Origin: Linum tenue
Taxonomy: Eukaryota; Streptophyta; Magnoliopsida; Malpighiales; Linaceae
Length of the DNA stretch: 64,000 bases
Direction of reading: 5' to 3'
Assembly: GCA_946122785.1 (NCBI GenBank)
Contig: CAMGYJ010000004.1
Span: 9,694,150-9,758,149 of the forward strand
Every line of letters starts with the position of its first letter. The stretch's first letter is position 1. The position numbers and the translations under genes are program-made. The notes under the pieces were generated by a model that did no database searches, was not told where the DNA came from, and saw only the letters and a list, made by a program, of their open reading frames with translations. Positions 23,765 to 36,401 of this stretch are shown one piece after another.

Positions 23765-24180
23765 CAGCCTATTTGGATACAATTCCGGAAGAAATGGAAA
23801 TGGAAATGAAATTCAATTTTTTATTTTTATAGAATTCCATTTCCAATTCTAGTGTTTGGTATAATTCCTACAACTATGGAAATGAATTGCACTTTTAACC
23901 ATAATGAATAATGTAATATGTTTGTTTTATTTTGGGAAATGAAATATGAATGAGAGAGAAAGAGAGTAAAATGATAGTGGGTAAACAAAATAATAAAAAG
24001 TATTGATGGGTCCCACTAATTCCATCTTCATTCTCTCAATTCCTATCACTTTTGATAGGAATTGTAATTCCCATATTTTAGACCCATTGGAATTCAATTC
24101 TCAACCCTTTTATTATTCCAAACATAATATATGGAAATGGAATTCCAATTCCTTACTTTTTTGTCAATCCAAACAGGCTG
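23765..24180. mobile_element. PIF/Harbinger-type (Tourist-like) MITE
   Basis: This 416-bp element is flanked by TTA (23762-23764 and 24181-24183). Its inverted termini are CAGCCTATTTGGAT and ATCCAAACAGGCTG (one mismatch), with AT-rich GGAATTCCA-like palindromic DNA inside. Size, TTA target and termini fit the group. Confidence 0.87.
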
Positions 24181-24351
24181 TTAGGGTCGAAGGAATCATT
24201 CGCGTAGCTCCGCTTGCAGGCTGCGTCTGCGTTCCGGACGGGAATTGAAAGTTAAAGTTCGATTGGAGATGCGTAATGGACGTGGAACAGATTGTTGATG
24301 GAAGACAATAGTTGGGCCCTTGAAATGATACGAAGGAAATAGGATTTGCAA

Positions 24352-25045
24352 TAGGGATGGCAATGGGTAGGGTTGGGGCGGGTTTTGTCAAACCCAAACC
24401 CAAATCCATGGGTTTGTCCGCTAAAAAAACCCGGGGTAAAACCCGTTGGGTTTGAAAAACTCAAACCCAACCCAACCCGCTGGGTATCCGCGGGTTCATG
24501 GGTACCCGTGGGTTTTCGTGGTAAAAAATTTACAATAACAAGTTTCTTTCAAAATAAAAGTTTAACATCAATTTTCTCATACAAATTAATCATACAAAAA
24601 ACATCGATCTAGAGCATACAAGCAAACCGCAAATGATCAATACAAATTGTTAAAAATTAAAGATAAACATCTATAAACAATAAGATTAATTGAAAGTTTC
24701 TTCCTCGTCAACTAAGTTTCTTCACTCTCCACTTGATAATATCAACTTCATTCTAGACAATTAGAAAGAACAAATTATAAATGTCTCCACAAACATAAAG
24801 AATATTAGTTGTTTAAGGAAGATATATTATTTAGAATATTAAATATACCGAGAAAGTAATTATATGTGTGTGGGCGGGTACCCATAGGGCGGGTTTACCT
24901 AAACCCAAACCCAACCCGACCCGATGAATAGTGTAGCGGGTTTAAACCCGAACCCGGCCCAAAACCCGTCAACACGGGTTTTACCCGCATTGACAGGGTT
25001 GGGTTGGGTGGGTACCCATGGGTTCGGGTTTTGTTGCCATCCCTA
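24352..25045. mobile_element. Non-autonomous hAT element
   Basis: The termini TAGGGATGGCAA and TTGCCATCCCTA are exact inverted repeats, and the 8-bp duplication ATTTGCAA (24344-24351 and 25046-25053) flanks them. Both subterminal regions are rich in GGGTTTGGGTTT-like runs. There is no transposase. The same termini occur at 54526-55082. Confidence 0.92.
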
Positions 25046-25574
25046 ATTTGCAAGGAGACCACGGGGATTGGTTTATCTCAAAGCACATCAAATTTGTGGC
25101 CAACTCGAGTAAGACGATTATGCCAAGGTGAGTGTAAAGGGGGTAAATTCTACGCCTTACGGTATTTAAGTTTTTGAGATTTAACTGCTATGTGCCGTAC
25201 TTGCCTTTGTATGCTTATTTGATGTCATATGATTTGTGTGAGTTATACTTTCAGTTTTATATTGTTGTGTGCTTTACCTACAAGTAGGTTTAAGCTAAAG
25301 AAACAAGTTATTTTTAAGAAGTAACTCATCTTCAAGAAGGTGAAGTCGTTTTAAGTGTTTTTAGTCACTAGCGCCAGTCCATTGCCTTTTGAGACATTTT
25401 GAGATAGAGCGGCAGTTATGCTCTTGAGACTTTTAAGATGAGCAGCAGTTATGCTCTTGAGAATCATGGTGAAGAGCCACCACGATAAGTTTAAGATGTT
25501 AGGGGGATGAATCGTTACGACTTCCCTAACTAAGTTTAAGTTTAAGGAAAGCCTGGATGGCTTCTCATACGTAT

Positions 25575-25939
25575 GAGTTGGTAACCGGACTAGCTAGTGA
25601 GGGATCCCCGTGTCAGTCAAGTATTTAAGTCAAGATTTGAGCTTTAAGAGAGGAGAGTAACTTCAACTCCCTCAAAGTTAAGAGTTAAGATTTTAAGATT
25701 GGAAGTACAAACAACTTCCACTAGTCAAAGTTAAGTGTTTAAGTAAAGTACTCAAGTATTAGAATTATTAAAACGTAAGGACGTAGACTGACCCGATCTC
25801 ACTCACCAGTTTGAAGAGCTAGAGGAATAGCTAGAGGAGCATTTAGTGAGCAGCGAATTCGAGGGCAGGAAGCTGGAGGAGGGGCAGTATAAGCGTCATA
25901 GAGGATGCTTAGTCAAGGTTTCAGTAGCAACAACATTAG
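25575..25939 (+). repeat. 365-bp direct repeat, copy 1
   Basis: The block starts GAGTTGGTAACCGG and ends AACAACATTAG. It recurs at 28197-28560 with few differences. It is probably part of the Gypsy LTR. Confidence 0.93.
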
Positions 25940-27799
25940 TCGGGAATACCTTGCACTTAGATAGATAGATCTCACTAGCTAGCTCTAATGGATCTCATTA
26001 GTCGGTCATCATATCTTTATCATCATCAACCATTTATGTCCTTAAATTTTTAGGGGAGGGATGTTACATTGATAGTGGATAGGAACTCAAGGAGATCAAA
26101 AGGAGTTGGATATATAAATATTATACTCGTAAGTCTTATTATGCTCTTATAAGCTATCAACACGTTGCTTTCAAGAATCCATTTGAACTGTATTCTTAAA
26201 TGCATTTGCAATGCGATAATGATGATGTATGATGGGAATACCTTGCACTCATGTTTAATCAATTTATAACGCATCCTCAAGGTAGATGACATACGCTTAA
26301 GTTTGTTTTCTTCTGCTTTTTATGCTTCCTTGATGAGTATATTTATGTGAAGACTATGAATTTCTCTTGTGGATTCTTGGTCCTTGTAGAAGCAATTCCA
26401 TAAGAGCTTTCTCTACTTTCTGTTTGTCTCCATGCTAAGCTTTTGGTTTCTCGTTTGCCAAGAGAAAGTGAAATAGAAGTGGAACAAGAATAGCACTGAA
26501 ACCTCCTTTTTGATCTGTCCATTTTAATCATATCTCTTGTGATTATAATGGTATCTAAACTTTTTTTCTGGTAAGGAACGTTTGCAACAGGAGCTCCTAC
26601 ACTCTATTCCTGCAGTTTCCTCAACACTAGTGTAACTGGGTATTATCTTTCTTTGTTTATGTCAGGTTGCAACTTTTTACTAGATGCTTTGAAAATCAGA
26701 TTTGCTTGAAAGGCCTCTCTCTCACTTGCTGCTTAACTACTTTGGTGATTGCTTCTTATTAGATAGACTACTACTATCTGTTGTAGTGAACCTTCACTTC
26801 TCAGTGCAACAATAGTCTTCAACAGGACAGTGGACTTGAATTCTCCAGGAATTCGTTGCTGCACTGATCAAAGAGCAAGGTTTTATCGATGTATCTTCGA
26901 TTTTAGATGTGTGTGTTGCAATTTTATCACATATTATTAAGGGGTTTTTTCAGCCCTGTATTAGTTTCTTGTATTTTCTGAACTTCTCTTGCATATTGAA
27001 CATAGGAGTTGAGTCGGGGGATGGACACTTTCATACCTTTGTTTGATTACCAACGAAATAGCTTGTTGGTTCAAAAGCAATAAAGAGTATTGCATCTGGT
27101 ATGGTAGGTTCCTTGTTATTAGCTGGAAGAACAGGGTAATGAAGTTAGAGTTGCCATCTGACATTGTTTCTAGACCTAGGTAATAGTTGATGATACTTAT
27201 GCGCTACATGCAAGTTGCGGTCTCTCCTAGATTCCGGATGGCTGTGGCATGTATTACTCTAGTCTTCCAAGACTTTTAAGAGATTTGGATCGGTTAGTCA
27301 TTTCTTGCTGCTGCTTTGTTTATGGTGAAATTGGTGGCTTGGTTTTAGGCAGAGAGGCATGCATGAGGATTTAATTATGGAGTGAGGAGCTAGGGTTCAA
27401 TTTCAAATTGTCTATGTTTCAAATACACAGGATCTTATTTTAAGTTTCTTACTTTGTTTTGCCAGGATGAGAAAGACTTGAACATTTGGGAGTCGGAGAA
27501 ATGTTGCAGCTACTCAAGAATGTCTTAAAGAAGGATACACAAAAAATTAGGATAACTTTAGTTGATTTGAGCAGACTGATTGGATATGCAATTAATTTCA
27601 TTATGTTAGAATTTCATGCTATTATAATTAGTCTTTTCAATTATATGTTAATTAAGATGATCAATGCATGGTATTTGATTGTATTACTAATTATGTTAAG
27701 TTTTCATACTATAAGAGTTGGTCATTTAAATTGTATGTTAATATATGAAATTTTATGTATGATGGAAAAACATTGTGGTTAGTGATTGATAATTAGGCA
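25940..27799. other. Unassigned DNA between the direct repeats
   Basis: No convincing coding region was found. A GGGAATACCTTGCACT segment occurs twice (about 25942 and 26235). The stretch 26300-27450 has gene-like base composition (T-rich, mixed) and could be captured DNA inside the CACTA remnant, but no protein family is recognisable. Confidence 0.45.
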
Positions 27800-28197
27800 T
27801 AATAAAATATTGTGACCAATTGTTAGTATCTAGACACGGGAAAGCCAATCAAATACCATGACTAATGATTCACATCTAGTCACGGGAAAAGATTTTATCA
27901 TGGTAAATACCGTGTTAAAAAGTGTATATCCCGTCTCTAAATGAGTTTTTTGTTGGTTTTGTGTGGCTACATTTGGTATAATCACGGTGCTCCCCGTGAT
28001 TAATAGGTACAAATTAGCACTGTATATTATACCGTGACTAGTTATAACTAGTCATGGTACAATTTTCCCGTGACCTTTATAATTAGACACGGAGTTAAAT
28101 ATTACGGTAATTTTCCCGTGACTGAAACTTTTAAACACGGGAAACACACTTTCAAACACGGGATTTACCATGACTAAAGGATCTTTTTCCTGTAGTG
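27800..28197. mobile_element. CACTA (En/Spm) terminal region
   Basis: The segment ends TTTTTCCTGTAGTG, the complement of the CACTACAGGAAAAA terminus of CACTA elements. Before it lie many subterminal motifs CCCGTGACT and AGTCACGGG/ACACGGG in both orientations, as expected for transposase binding sites. No matching left end was found in the window, so the element is truncated or rearranged. The end abuts copy 2 of the 365-bp repeat. Confidence 0.82.
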
Positions 28198-28560
28198 AGT
28201 TGGCAACCGGACTAGCTAGTGAGGGATCCCCGTGTCAGTCAAGTATTTAAGTCAAGATTTCAGCTTTAAGAGAGGAGAGTAACTTCAACTCTCTCAAAGT
28301 TAAGAGTTAAGATTTTAAGATTGGAAGTACAAACAACTTCCACTAGTCAAAGTTAAGTGTTTAAGTAAAGTACTCAAGTATTAGAATTATTAAAACGTAA
28401 GGCCGTAGACTGACCCGATCTCACTCACCAGTTTGAAGAGCTAGAGGAATAGCTAGAGGAGCATTTAGTGAGCAGCGAATTCGAGGGCAGGCAGCTAGAG
28501 GAGGGCAGTATAAGCGTCATAGAGGATGCTTAGTCAAGGTTTCAGTAGCAACAACATTAG
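28197..28560 (+). repeat. 365-bp direct repeat, copy 2
   Basis: This is the partner of 25575-25939. Here it continues into the presumed LTR 3' part (28561-28791). Confidence 0.93.
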
Positions 28561-28794
28561 AGATTATTAGTTATTTACATTTATGATTATGAGTATAGAC
28601 TGGAGATAAGATTGAGATATTAAAGTTTGAGTTTAATTTGCCCACGTGTTAGGGCTTTGCTCTGAGCTACAAGTGTGTGTTTTTAGTATTTTATTTATGA
28701 AAAATTTTCCCGCTGCAATTTAAGATTTGAGTATTTTATTTATCAAGGGCATTTTAGTAAAAGTAGTACCCGGGCGGGTTAGGGTGTTTCATTT

Positions 28795-28806
28795 TGGTAC
28801 CAGAGC
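28795..28806 (+). other. Primer-binding-site-like sequence
   Basis: TGGTACCAGAGC lies four bases after the presumed LTR end. It differs by one base from the usual tRNA-Met complement TGGTATCAGAGC. Confidence 0.7.
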
Positions 28807-29911
28807 CGGTCTTCCTATGTTCCTTGGTCTCCAAGGAATACTATAATATCGGTCTCAGTTTTAAAGGCTTTTGTTTTAAAGGAAAGGAAAACGAGTCAAG
28901 GATCTTATTTTAAGAGTTTATAGAATCTCTAGTTTACTCTAATCATATTAAGGTGAATAATTATGACAGCACGACACGAAGGGATGGTAGCCCGGGGTGC
29001 GATTGTGTAAGAATAGGCTAGGACGTGATTTAGTTAACATGTCGTGGTTTGTCAAATGAGAGATTTAGGCATATGGTGATCGCCAGTAAGAAAGAAAGGA
29101 TGAAAGAAACGTGACCAACCCAAGTAGAATCTCAAAGGCTCTCAAGACCAAGTATCTCATCGACATGATGGATAGTAGTTTTTCAATTAGTTAACCAACT
29201 ACTCGGACGTTAGCAAACAGATCATCATGATGGATAGTAGTTTTTTCACCCAGAAATTTGTAAATCCAAATAGATCATGATGAACTCATTCCTTATGAGC
29301 AAACATTTTAAAAAACGTCTTAAAAATGAAGAAGTTACCATATGGCATGGAGTTGTTAACGAGAAGTACGAAAAATGTTTCTCAAAATATATTCAAAATT
29401 GATCTCATTTTGTAGAACACTACGAACTCGTTCCATTTGTGAATTTTTTTTTTGAAATCTGAGTTAGAACGAAGAAGATAAGGGCTGACCAACCACAACA
29501 TGTTAACTAATTGGAGGTAAAAGCAATATATAACTCAATTTACGTGAATTGCTTCGTTCTGGTATCGCTTTGGATCAATTTCGACGGGGTAGAAGTGATT
29601 ACAATGGAAATTCTTATGCCATTGAGATGGGACTCGCGGATTTTATTGCTTTCCAGTTGGGCAATGACATTATCTGACTATTAGTGCTGACTATTGTGCT
29701 AATTGACTGGTGGATGGATTAGATTTATGTTACTGTGTACTTTTTGTTGCCGCATTTAGCTATAATGAAATGAAGTGATGAGTATATATTTGATTGTGCT
29801 TGCCTTTTTTAATTGGGTTGGCCCTCCAAGGTTTTTGGGATTCTAACGGTTTTCTTTTTAGGGGTGATTCCACCATTTGCATCTACTCAAATATGATTTA
29901 AAATTATCATG
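28807..29911. other. Non-coding remnant after primer site
   Basis: This is presumably leader or internal DNA of the Gypsy element. A segment with GATGGATAGTAGTTTTT occurs twice (about 29168 and 29230). No gag or pol motif is visible. Confidence 0.5.
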
Positions 29912-29966
29912 AACTGAAGTCGCGCCTAGGGTTTGTGCTCCGTAATTCTAGGAGCGCCGTGAGTTA

Positions 29967-31735
29967 TTGCTGCGCCTAGGGTTTCGACCTAAGCTCTTGC
30001 CGGCGGTGGCAATGCCGCTAGCCGGCGGGGGGCCTTCTGCCAACTCGCTAGAAAACCTGACTGGCCAACGCAGACCACCCTCGGCGTCTTCGTCCCCGAA
30101 CCCCAAGGGGGATCGGGAGGCCCAGCAAAGCAAGAAAAGAGCCAAACAAACAGTTCAAGGTGTGCAGACTGAGAGTGACTCGGATGTCATACTGGAGGAT
30201 GCGACGGTAACGGAAGATCAGCGCACACGGTCAGGTACCCCGCCACCGTCAGTCTGGACCGCGAGTACAGGAGCAGCTCGTCGACTATTCAGCGACCTCC
30301 TAAAGACTGACGAGTGGTACGTAGCAGACTCCGATTCGGAGGACGTCGCAGAAGCTATGCGACAAGATGGTATGGACGCAGGCGAGGAAGCCGATGATGA
30401 TCCCCTGTGCCCTAATATCCCGTTCACAGCTGCTGAAGAGCGTGAATATTGCAGGAAGCTCCGTTAGGCCCTCCTCGTCAAAGTCTTGGGCCGATCATCG
30501 TCCTACACAGTGGTCTCGCGGAGACTGAATGCCATTTGGGCGAAGGCAGGGGCTATCCAGGTAGTGTCGGCAAAGAAGGGTTACTACATAGTGCGGTTCA
30601 CGAGTGGGATAGACTACGAAAGGGCCGTTAAGGGTGGACCATGGTTGTTGGGTGATCACTACCTAACTGTTCATACATGGACCAAGCATTTAATTTAAAC
30701 CCATACGAACACGAGATTTCCTCGACACTAGTATGGGCAAGGTTGCTGGTCATACCGGCTCAGTACTTCAATACTGATGCTGTGATGAAGATCGGGAAGC
30801 GAATTGGGAGACCCTTGCGGGTTGATCAAGCCACGAGCACAGGCGCCCGCCTAGACTATGCGCGTGTCTGTGTCGAGGTCGACCTCGCCAAACCACTCTT
30901 GTCCCAATTTAGGATCCATGGCGTAAAATATTTCATTCAATACGAGGGGCTAGAGAAGATCTGCCTAAATTGTGGCAAATACTTCGAGCGGTCTGGTTGC
31001 CCTTGCTCCTTTGGCGGGCAAAGCAAACAGGACGAGGAACCTAACGTCTCGGATACTGTCAAGGAGCCGAACCCATAACCAGAGAAATTTTACGGGGAGT
31101 GGATGATTGCGAAGAAGAAACCACGTGGCCCTAGACAAGAGACTGCAACGAAAACAACCACGCCAAACAAGAACCTAGGGGACATTGCAGCCAAGTCGGG
31201 ATCGCGGTTCAACGTTCTCGAAGTTGAAGACGTAATGGAGGAGGAAAATGATCAGCCACAAGGAACTACCCAGGTTAGTACACCGAACGCGACTCAAGGC
31301 GGGGACAGGGCTGGAGCCACAAAGCTACAAGGAAAATCGAAACAGACATCCACAACGAGCAAAGGCACGAAAGAGGCGGGCAATGGCAAATCGAAGGCAC
31401 CTATAAACCCTGCGAAGATCCCGTTGAACGATGGAGATGGTAAACAAGGGGAAGCTCAACCGGGTAGCGTGTCTCACTCAGTAAGCGAGCATCAGCAGGC
31501 CTACCCCGCACACCAGCAGGATGCGGTCCACATGGATACGGGGGAAGGAGCACGGAGCCCGCAAGCTCAACACCCTCATTTCCACCTTGATGCGAATAAC
31601 AAAACCCTCAATGCAGCAGCTTCGGGTCGGCCACCGAATACCGCCATTGATGGAACCTCGAACCCGGGAGAAGTACCCGATCCAACAATGAACCCGGCGT
31701 CCGCAAGGACCAGCGATGGCAGCGGCCATCAGTGA
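29967..31735 (+). pseudogene. LINE ORF1 (DUF4283 / zinc knuckle)
   Basis: An acidic N-terminal part (29967-30467) ends at a TAG that interrupts the frame. The DUF4283-like domain follows (SYTVVSRRLNAIWAKAGAIQ; YYIVRFTSGIDYERAVKGG). A one-base loss near 30690 shifts the frame. Then come RVCVEVDLAKPL and a C-terminal cysteine motif (CLNCGKYFERSGCPC). A TAA at about 31076-31078 precedes EKFYGEWMIAKKK. The long hydrophilic C-terminus (31103-31735) is usual for plant L1 ORF1, which binds RNA. At least three lesions make it inactive. Confidence 0.87.
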
Positions 31736-33845
31736 TCTTTCATGGAGTACCTCTCACCTTACTTTTTCCATGGATTGTAGTATTTTCTCTTGGAATTGTA
31801 GAGGTGCCGGTAGCAGGAGCTTTCTCCGTACTTTTTTAGAATACAAACGTCGGTTTCGGCCTAAAATTGTGATTATTGTGGAACCTCGAATCAGCGGAGT
31901 CACTGCTGAGGAGGTGATCCGTGACATGGGTTATGATAAGAAGTTCGTTGTGGACGCCGTGGGTTTCTCGGGGGGTATCTGGATCCTCTGGAATTCTGCG
32001 GAGTTCCACCTGACTAGGATATACTCTCATGCTCAATTTCTTCATGTGCAGGTCCAATAGGCTAATGGCATGGGCGTTACGTGGCTACTCACAACAATCT
32101 ACGGTAGCCCAACGCCCATGCAGAGACGTGAGCTATGGACCGCTGTCGCAGGTTGGCTGAAGATGAGGAGCGCCCCTGGCTTCTTCGCGGAGATTTCAAC
32201 TCCATCCTCCTCCCTTCAGAGAAGCTGGGGGGTGCCCCGTTCGACGCGGCTAGGGTCAGAGACTTTCAAGATTGTGTCAATGATGCGGGCATTGTTCATC
32301 TGGGGTTTACCGGGCCAGCTTACACTTGGTTTCGGTCGAGGGTTCGCGAACGGCTAGACAGAGGTTTGAGTAATAACAGCTGGGTAACGATGTTCCCGGA
32401 GACGTCAGTTAAGCATCTTCCTAGGCTAAAATCGGATCACATACCGATCCTGTTGTCTCTGATGAATTCAGCCACTCCGGGAGGACCTAAACCATTTCGA
32501 TTCCTCGCCGCATGGCTTACCCACGAGGATTTTAAAAGAATGGCGAACGCTGCATGGGGACGTGGAGCTACATTCGCAGAATCAGCTGCAGCCTTCGCTC
32601 ATGACGCTCAGCACTGGAATAGATTTACCTTCGGCCATATCCAGAGGCGGAAAGATGCCCTCCTGAACCGCATTGAAAGGCTGGAAGTCCGTGACACGGG
32701 TGTGGAGATATCAGCCGCCCTCGAGACGGCCCGGGAGGAACTGGAGACGGTTCTTTTTCAGGAAGAGGTTTTATGGTGCCAAAAGTCCCGCCAGGACTGG
32801 ATTAGATGGGGTGATCAGAACACCAAGTTCTTTCATACCAGTACGCTGATAAGAAGGAAGAAGAACCGGATCATGGCGTTGAAGGGGGCTGATGGTATTT
32901 GGATAGAAATTGCGGAAGAACTCCAGGCGCTCGCTTGTAGCAATTTTGAGACTTTGTACACTGATGAGGGAGGGAATATCGTAGCTCTTGGCCATGCTTT
33001 CCCGTTGGTCGATGATGGTACATGGACTCGTGTGTCGGCACCTCCAAATCAAGAGGAGGTTCGGAATGCCATCAGAAGCATGGGACCACTGAAGGCCCCC
33101 GGCACCGACGGTTTGAGCCAGATCTTTTTCCAGCAGTGTTGGGATGTTGTGGGCGAGTCTCTTACACAGCTTGTCCAATCCTGCTGGGGAGACAGCGAGC
33201 AGGTGAGCGGCTTTAACACTACTATCCTCGTCTTGATCCCCAAAGTTCAGGCGCCGGTGCATATTGAACAATTTAGACCGATAAGCCTATGCAACGTGGC
33301 CTACAAGACCTTGACCAAGTGTATAGCTGAGAGACTTAAGCCGCTAATGCCCTCCCTAGTACATGAAACTCAAACAAGCTTTGTACCAGGGAGGCATATA
33401 AAGGATAATATTTGCATTCTCCAGGAGGTCGTTCACTCGATGAGAGCTAAACAGGGACGCAAGGGGTGGATGGTTGTGAAAGTTGATTTAGCGAAAGCTT
33501 ACGATCGCATTCGTTGGAGCTTCGTTCAGGATACTCTCCAGGCCATAGGAGCACCAGATGAGGTGGTTAGGCTGATCATGACGTGTATTTCCACGGCTAC
33601 GATGCAGGTTCAATGGAATGGCGGGCTTTCGGAACAGTTCACCCCCTCCCGGGGTCTCTGACAGGGCTGTCCCTTGTCACCCTACATCTTCACTCTTTGC
33701 ATGGAGCGTTTGGGTCACATCATTACAGACTCGGTGAGGCAAGGTCATTGGCGGCCCATTAAAATAGCGAGCTCGGCCCCAGCGCTTTCTCATATCTTCT
33801 TCGCCGACGACCAACACATTGCCCAACTTTTAAGCACTACCTCCG
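31716..33845 (+). pseudogene. LINE ORF2 (endonuclease and reverse transcriptase), truncated
   Basis: The apurinic-type endonuclease starts at IFSWNCRGAGS, with WLLRGDFNSIL and LKSDHIPIL further on. The reverse transcriptase shows FRPISLCNVAYKTLTKCIAE, TSFVPGRHI, DLAKAYDRI, QGCPLSPYIF and FADD. Lesions are a TAG at 32058-32060, a frameshift near 32155 and a TGA at 33659-33661. Everything after the RT active site is missing, including the C-terminal zinc region. Confidence 0.9.
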
Positions 33846-36401
33846 ACACTCACATTAAATTTAGCAGAAATAGCAGAGAATATGGAAAACCACTCTGTGG
33901 AACCTTCTAAAAGATGTAAAAGGGTGATTTTTCATTATAGACCAAAAGAAAGGATAACACACGGCTCAAGGGGGCTGACTAGGGGATATGACACATCAGG
34001 ACAGTCAATTTGGTCGTGGGCTAATCCTATGCCCCCATCATCTTAGCTAGTGACAACGTGAATGCTACACATCATGGAAGAGGGATCTATCGCACAAGAA
34101 AGAAACGAGCAGGCTCAAATCGCACATGGCTACCTATATGTTCTATCTCACATTCTAATTCCATGAACTAGATGCATAAACGACTGTCAAGAACAAGTGA
34201 TCAAATCAAGTCACAGCTGGTAAGCAAACAGTTGAAAGAACTGAACCCCTACACAATTCTACTGCACGTCTCAGTCCTCATCATAGGTTGTCCTAGTCAC
34301 AATCAAGCTGTCATGCATCAATCCGAAAACCATTCAATTCACCAATCACAACACAGTGCCAATATGATCAACCAACAGTACTTGGAGCCCTCAAATCGTA
34401 AGATTCGGACAGTGGACTAGGCTCCAAGCACACAAATATATATTCCAACCGATACAAAGCACCCCCCACACTTAAGCACGACATTGCCCTCAATGGAGTA
34501 GAGGTAGAGATAAGGGGAACGATGTTACCGGATTGAAACACTGCTGGGGGACGGGAAGTGGACCAGTCAGCGAGAAACAAACGGGAAGATGGACAGTTCT
34601 GCACGAATCGAACACCAAGAACACACTAGCACACTGTGCGTTAGGGATAAGTGTTAGCCCAGACGGCTACAACATAAACAAACCACAAAAGAAAAGCAAA
34701 AACAAAAAACAAACGACACTAAGTTCAAGCTCCTCACACATGGAGCAAACACACAAAAGTCTAAAACGAAAAACACACTGAGATGGGCAACGAGTACAGC
34801 CTACTCGTCGCCAAGATCATCCAGGTCGATGTCGTCCATGAAGGCGTCATCACCATCAGCACCATCGTCACCATCCGCTGGGGGAGGTGGAAGTGGAGAG
34901 TCCTCCCAGCGAGTCCTCCAGACGGGCTGCTCGCCTGGTAACAGCTGGAGTAAATGCTGCTGGACCTACTGCATGCGCCGTGAACGGAGAGTTGCTCGTA
35001 GCAGTGCAATTTCTGAAACTCCCGTTTGACCAGCAATGGTGCTGCCCAAACGAGCATGCCAGGACCTGCTTGAAGCGATTCTCGTCGGGGCCCCTCTTCA
35101 GATCCCGGATGAATGGCTGCTTGAGGTCAGGTTTCGACATTGTCCTGCAAAAGAACAACCCAAAGTGGAACCAAAAGAGCCAAAGAAAAGGTCAATTACA
35201 CCCCCACACTTAAGAACAGAAAACAGCCTAACCATGGTTTCATCCATAGTTCGGGGGTCAAAAACTTGATAAATCAAGCATAATCTAGTGGGGGTGCACA
35301 TTCACGATAAAGTAGGCAACTTAAGGTTCACATCCATAGCAAATACACCCTCAAAGCACATCATTAAGGGCCACAACCGGTGCCCACAACATGGCATGAA
35401 ACAGGCATTTCATCGAACACCTTGTGTGCACTATGAAGGTAAGCATGAAATTGGCAAAATTCTTGCACACAAGGGCTCAAACAATCAAGGGGGACATTTC
35501 CCAACACAATTCAAACACACTCCATGCATTCCCCTCAATCAATTGCACAAAAATCATAAGATTCAAAGAGGTTCTCTAAACAAACACCCTAACACCCAAT
35601 TCTCCAAAATTAACATAGTTCAGGGCAAAATCAAACCTGGAGACTCAAGTAGAGGTGTAGTGGATGATGAGGGGAAGGCGATGGAAGCGACGAAAAGCCG
35701 ATAAAGTGCCCGGAAGTGCTCGTCAGAGTCTCGCCGGAAATCGCCTCCGGCGACTCAAAGTCGAGCCAAATCACCTCAAAAACGAGGGATAGGCCGAATA
35801 TGGTGTGGGAAGGTTGGGTGTGGTGTTGGATTTGGGAAAAAATGACCAAAAATCGCCTTGGAGGGTAAAAAGGCGCGGTTTTCCGGCGAGGGGGAGAGGT
35901 TTCCGGCGAGCAAAAGTGGATTTTCTGACCACTCGGCCGTGTTGGTCGAATTTATAGGCCGTGGCTCGGCCACACGGGCAGGCTCGCACGGCCGTGCACG
36001 GCGCAGGTTTGCTCGTGTTGGCCGCAAGGCCAGGCCGATGAATTCCACACGGCCGTGCGAATAGATGAGTTGCCCGTGCCGGCCACACGGCCAGGCCAGG
36101 CCAATCCACACGGCCGTGCCAGTTGCACTTTTGGCCGTGTGGAATTTGCCGAGAGCTCACACGGCCAGGGGATAAAATCCACACGGCCGTGCGAGCATAT
36201 GGCCTGGCCGTGTGAGCTGCTGGAGCCCCGAATTCAACCTGTTTTCACTCGAAAACGACATTTGACTCTGGAACAACATCTCAAGACTCAAAAAACACAA
36301 AAAAAAAAAAAGGAAAAAAGTAAGAAAATGCAAACCTCGGTGGGGTTGCCTCCCCACAAGCGCCTCTTTACCGTCTTTTAGCTGGACGCCAGTATGGATG
36401 C
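33846..36401 (-). mobile_element. 3' non-coding part of Tat/Athila-like Gypsy element, minus strand
   Basis: Read on the minus strand, 36380-36330 carries GCGCTTGTGGGGAGGCAACC, a sequence that in Tat/Athila-like elements follows the end of pol. Further on are two polypurine-type motifs with AAGTGTGGGGG (complement at 34460-34476 and 35199-35214), the first preceded by GAGGGCAATGTCGTGC. Such motifs sit before the 3' LTR in this group. Two motifs suggest two joined remnants. The segment 33846-34440 is similar non-coding DNA. No intact LTR pair or target duplication was found. Confidence 0.65.
35930..36230. repeat. CACACGGCCGTG-rich array 1
   Basis: About eight to ten irregularly spaced palindromic units of CACACGGCCGTG, CGGCCGTGTG or GGCCAGGCC occur in 300 bp. 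The spacer of some plant Gypsy elements holds such arrays. A shorter set lies at 38420-38560 inside a plus-strand LTR. Confidence 0.9.

Larger units (their letters stand above)
23402..28791 (+). mobile_element. Ty3/Gypsy-type LTR remnant broken by nested insertions
   Basis: A TGTTACACCC start is typical of plant Gypsy LTRs. The segment ends GTGTTTCA at 28791, followed by a primer-site-like TGGTACCAGAGC. Inside are a TTA-type MITE, a hAT element, a duplicated 365-bp block and a CACTA end. With those removed it would form one long non-coding LTR. Near 26050 a purine run (GGGGAGGGA) precedes another TGTTACA, so remains of a second LTR copy may be present. The internal coding part of the element is not seen. 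Confidence 0.6.
29912..33845 (+). mobile_element. L1-type LINE, 3' truncated
   Basis: The element has two ORFs in series, the first with a zinc-knuckle protein and the second with endonuclease and reverse transcriptase. ORF1 ends at 31735 and the ORF2 frame opens at 31716, a 20-base overlap. The copy carries several stops and frameshifts. The RT is cut off shortly after its FADD motif, near 33845, where unrelated Gypsy-like DNA begins. No poly(A) tail or target duplication can be seen. The 5' end is only approximate. Confidence 0.9.

Noticed and set aside
26343..27164. Minus-strand frames as exons of a captured gene
   Set aside because: No recognisable family, no consistent splice sites, and codon composition like the flanking non-coding DNA.
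35771..36184. Several overlapping Arg/Pro/Gly-rich frames on both strands
   Set aside because: They result from the CACACGGCCGTG array, which is open in many frames by composition.
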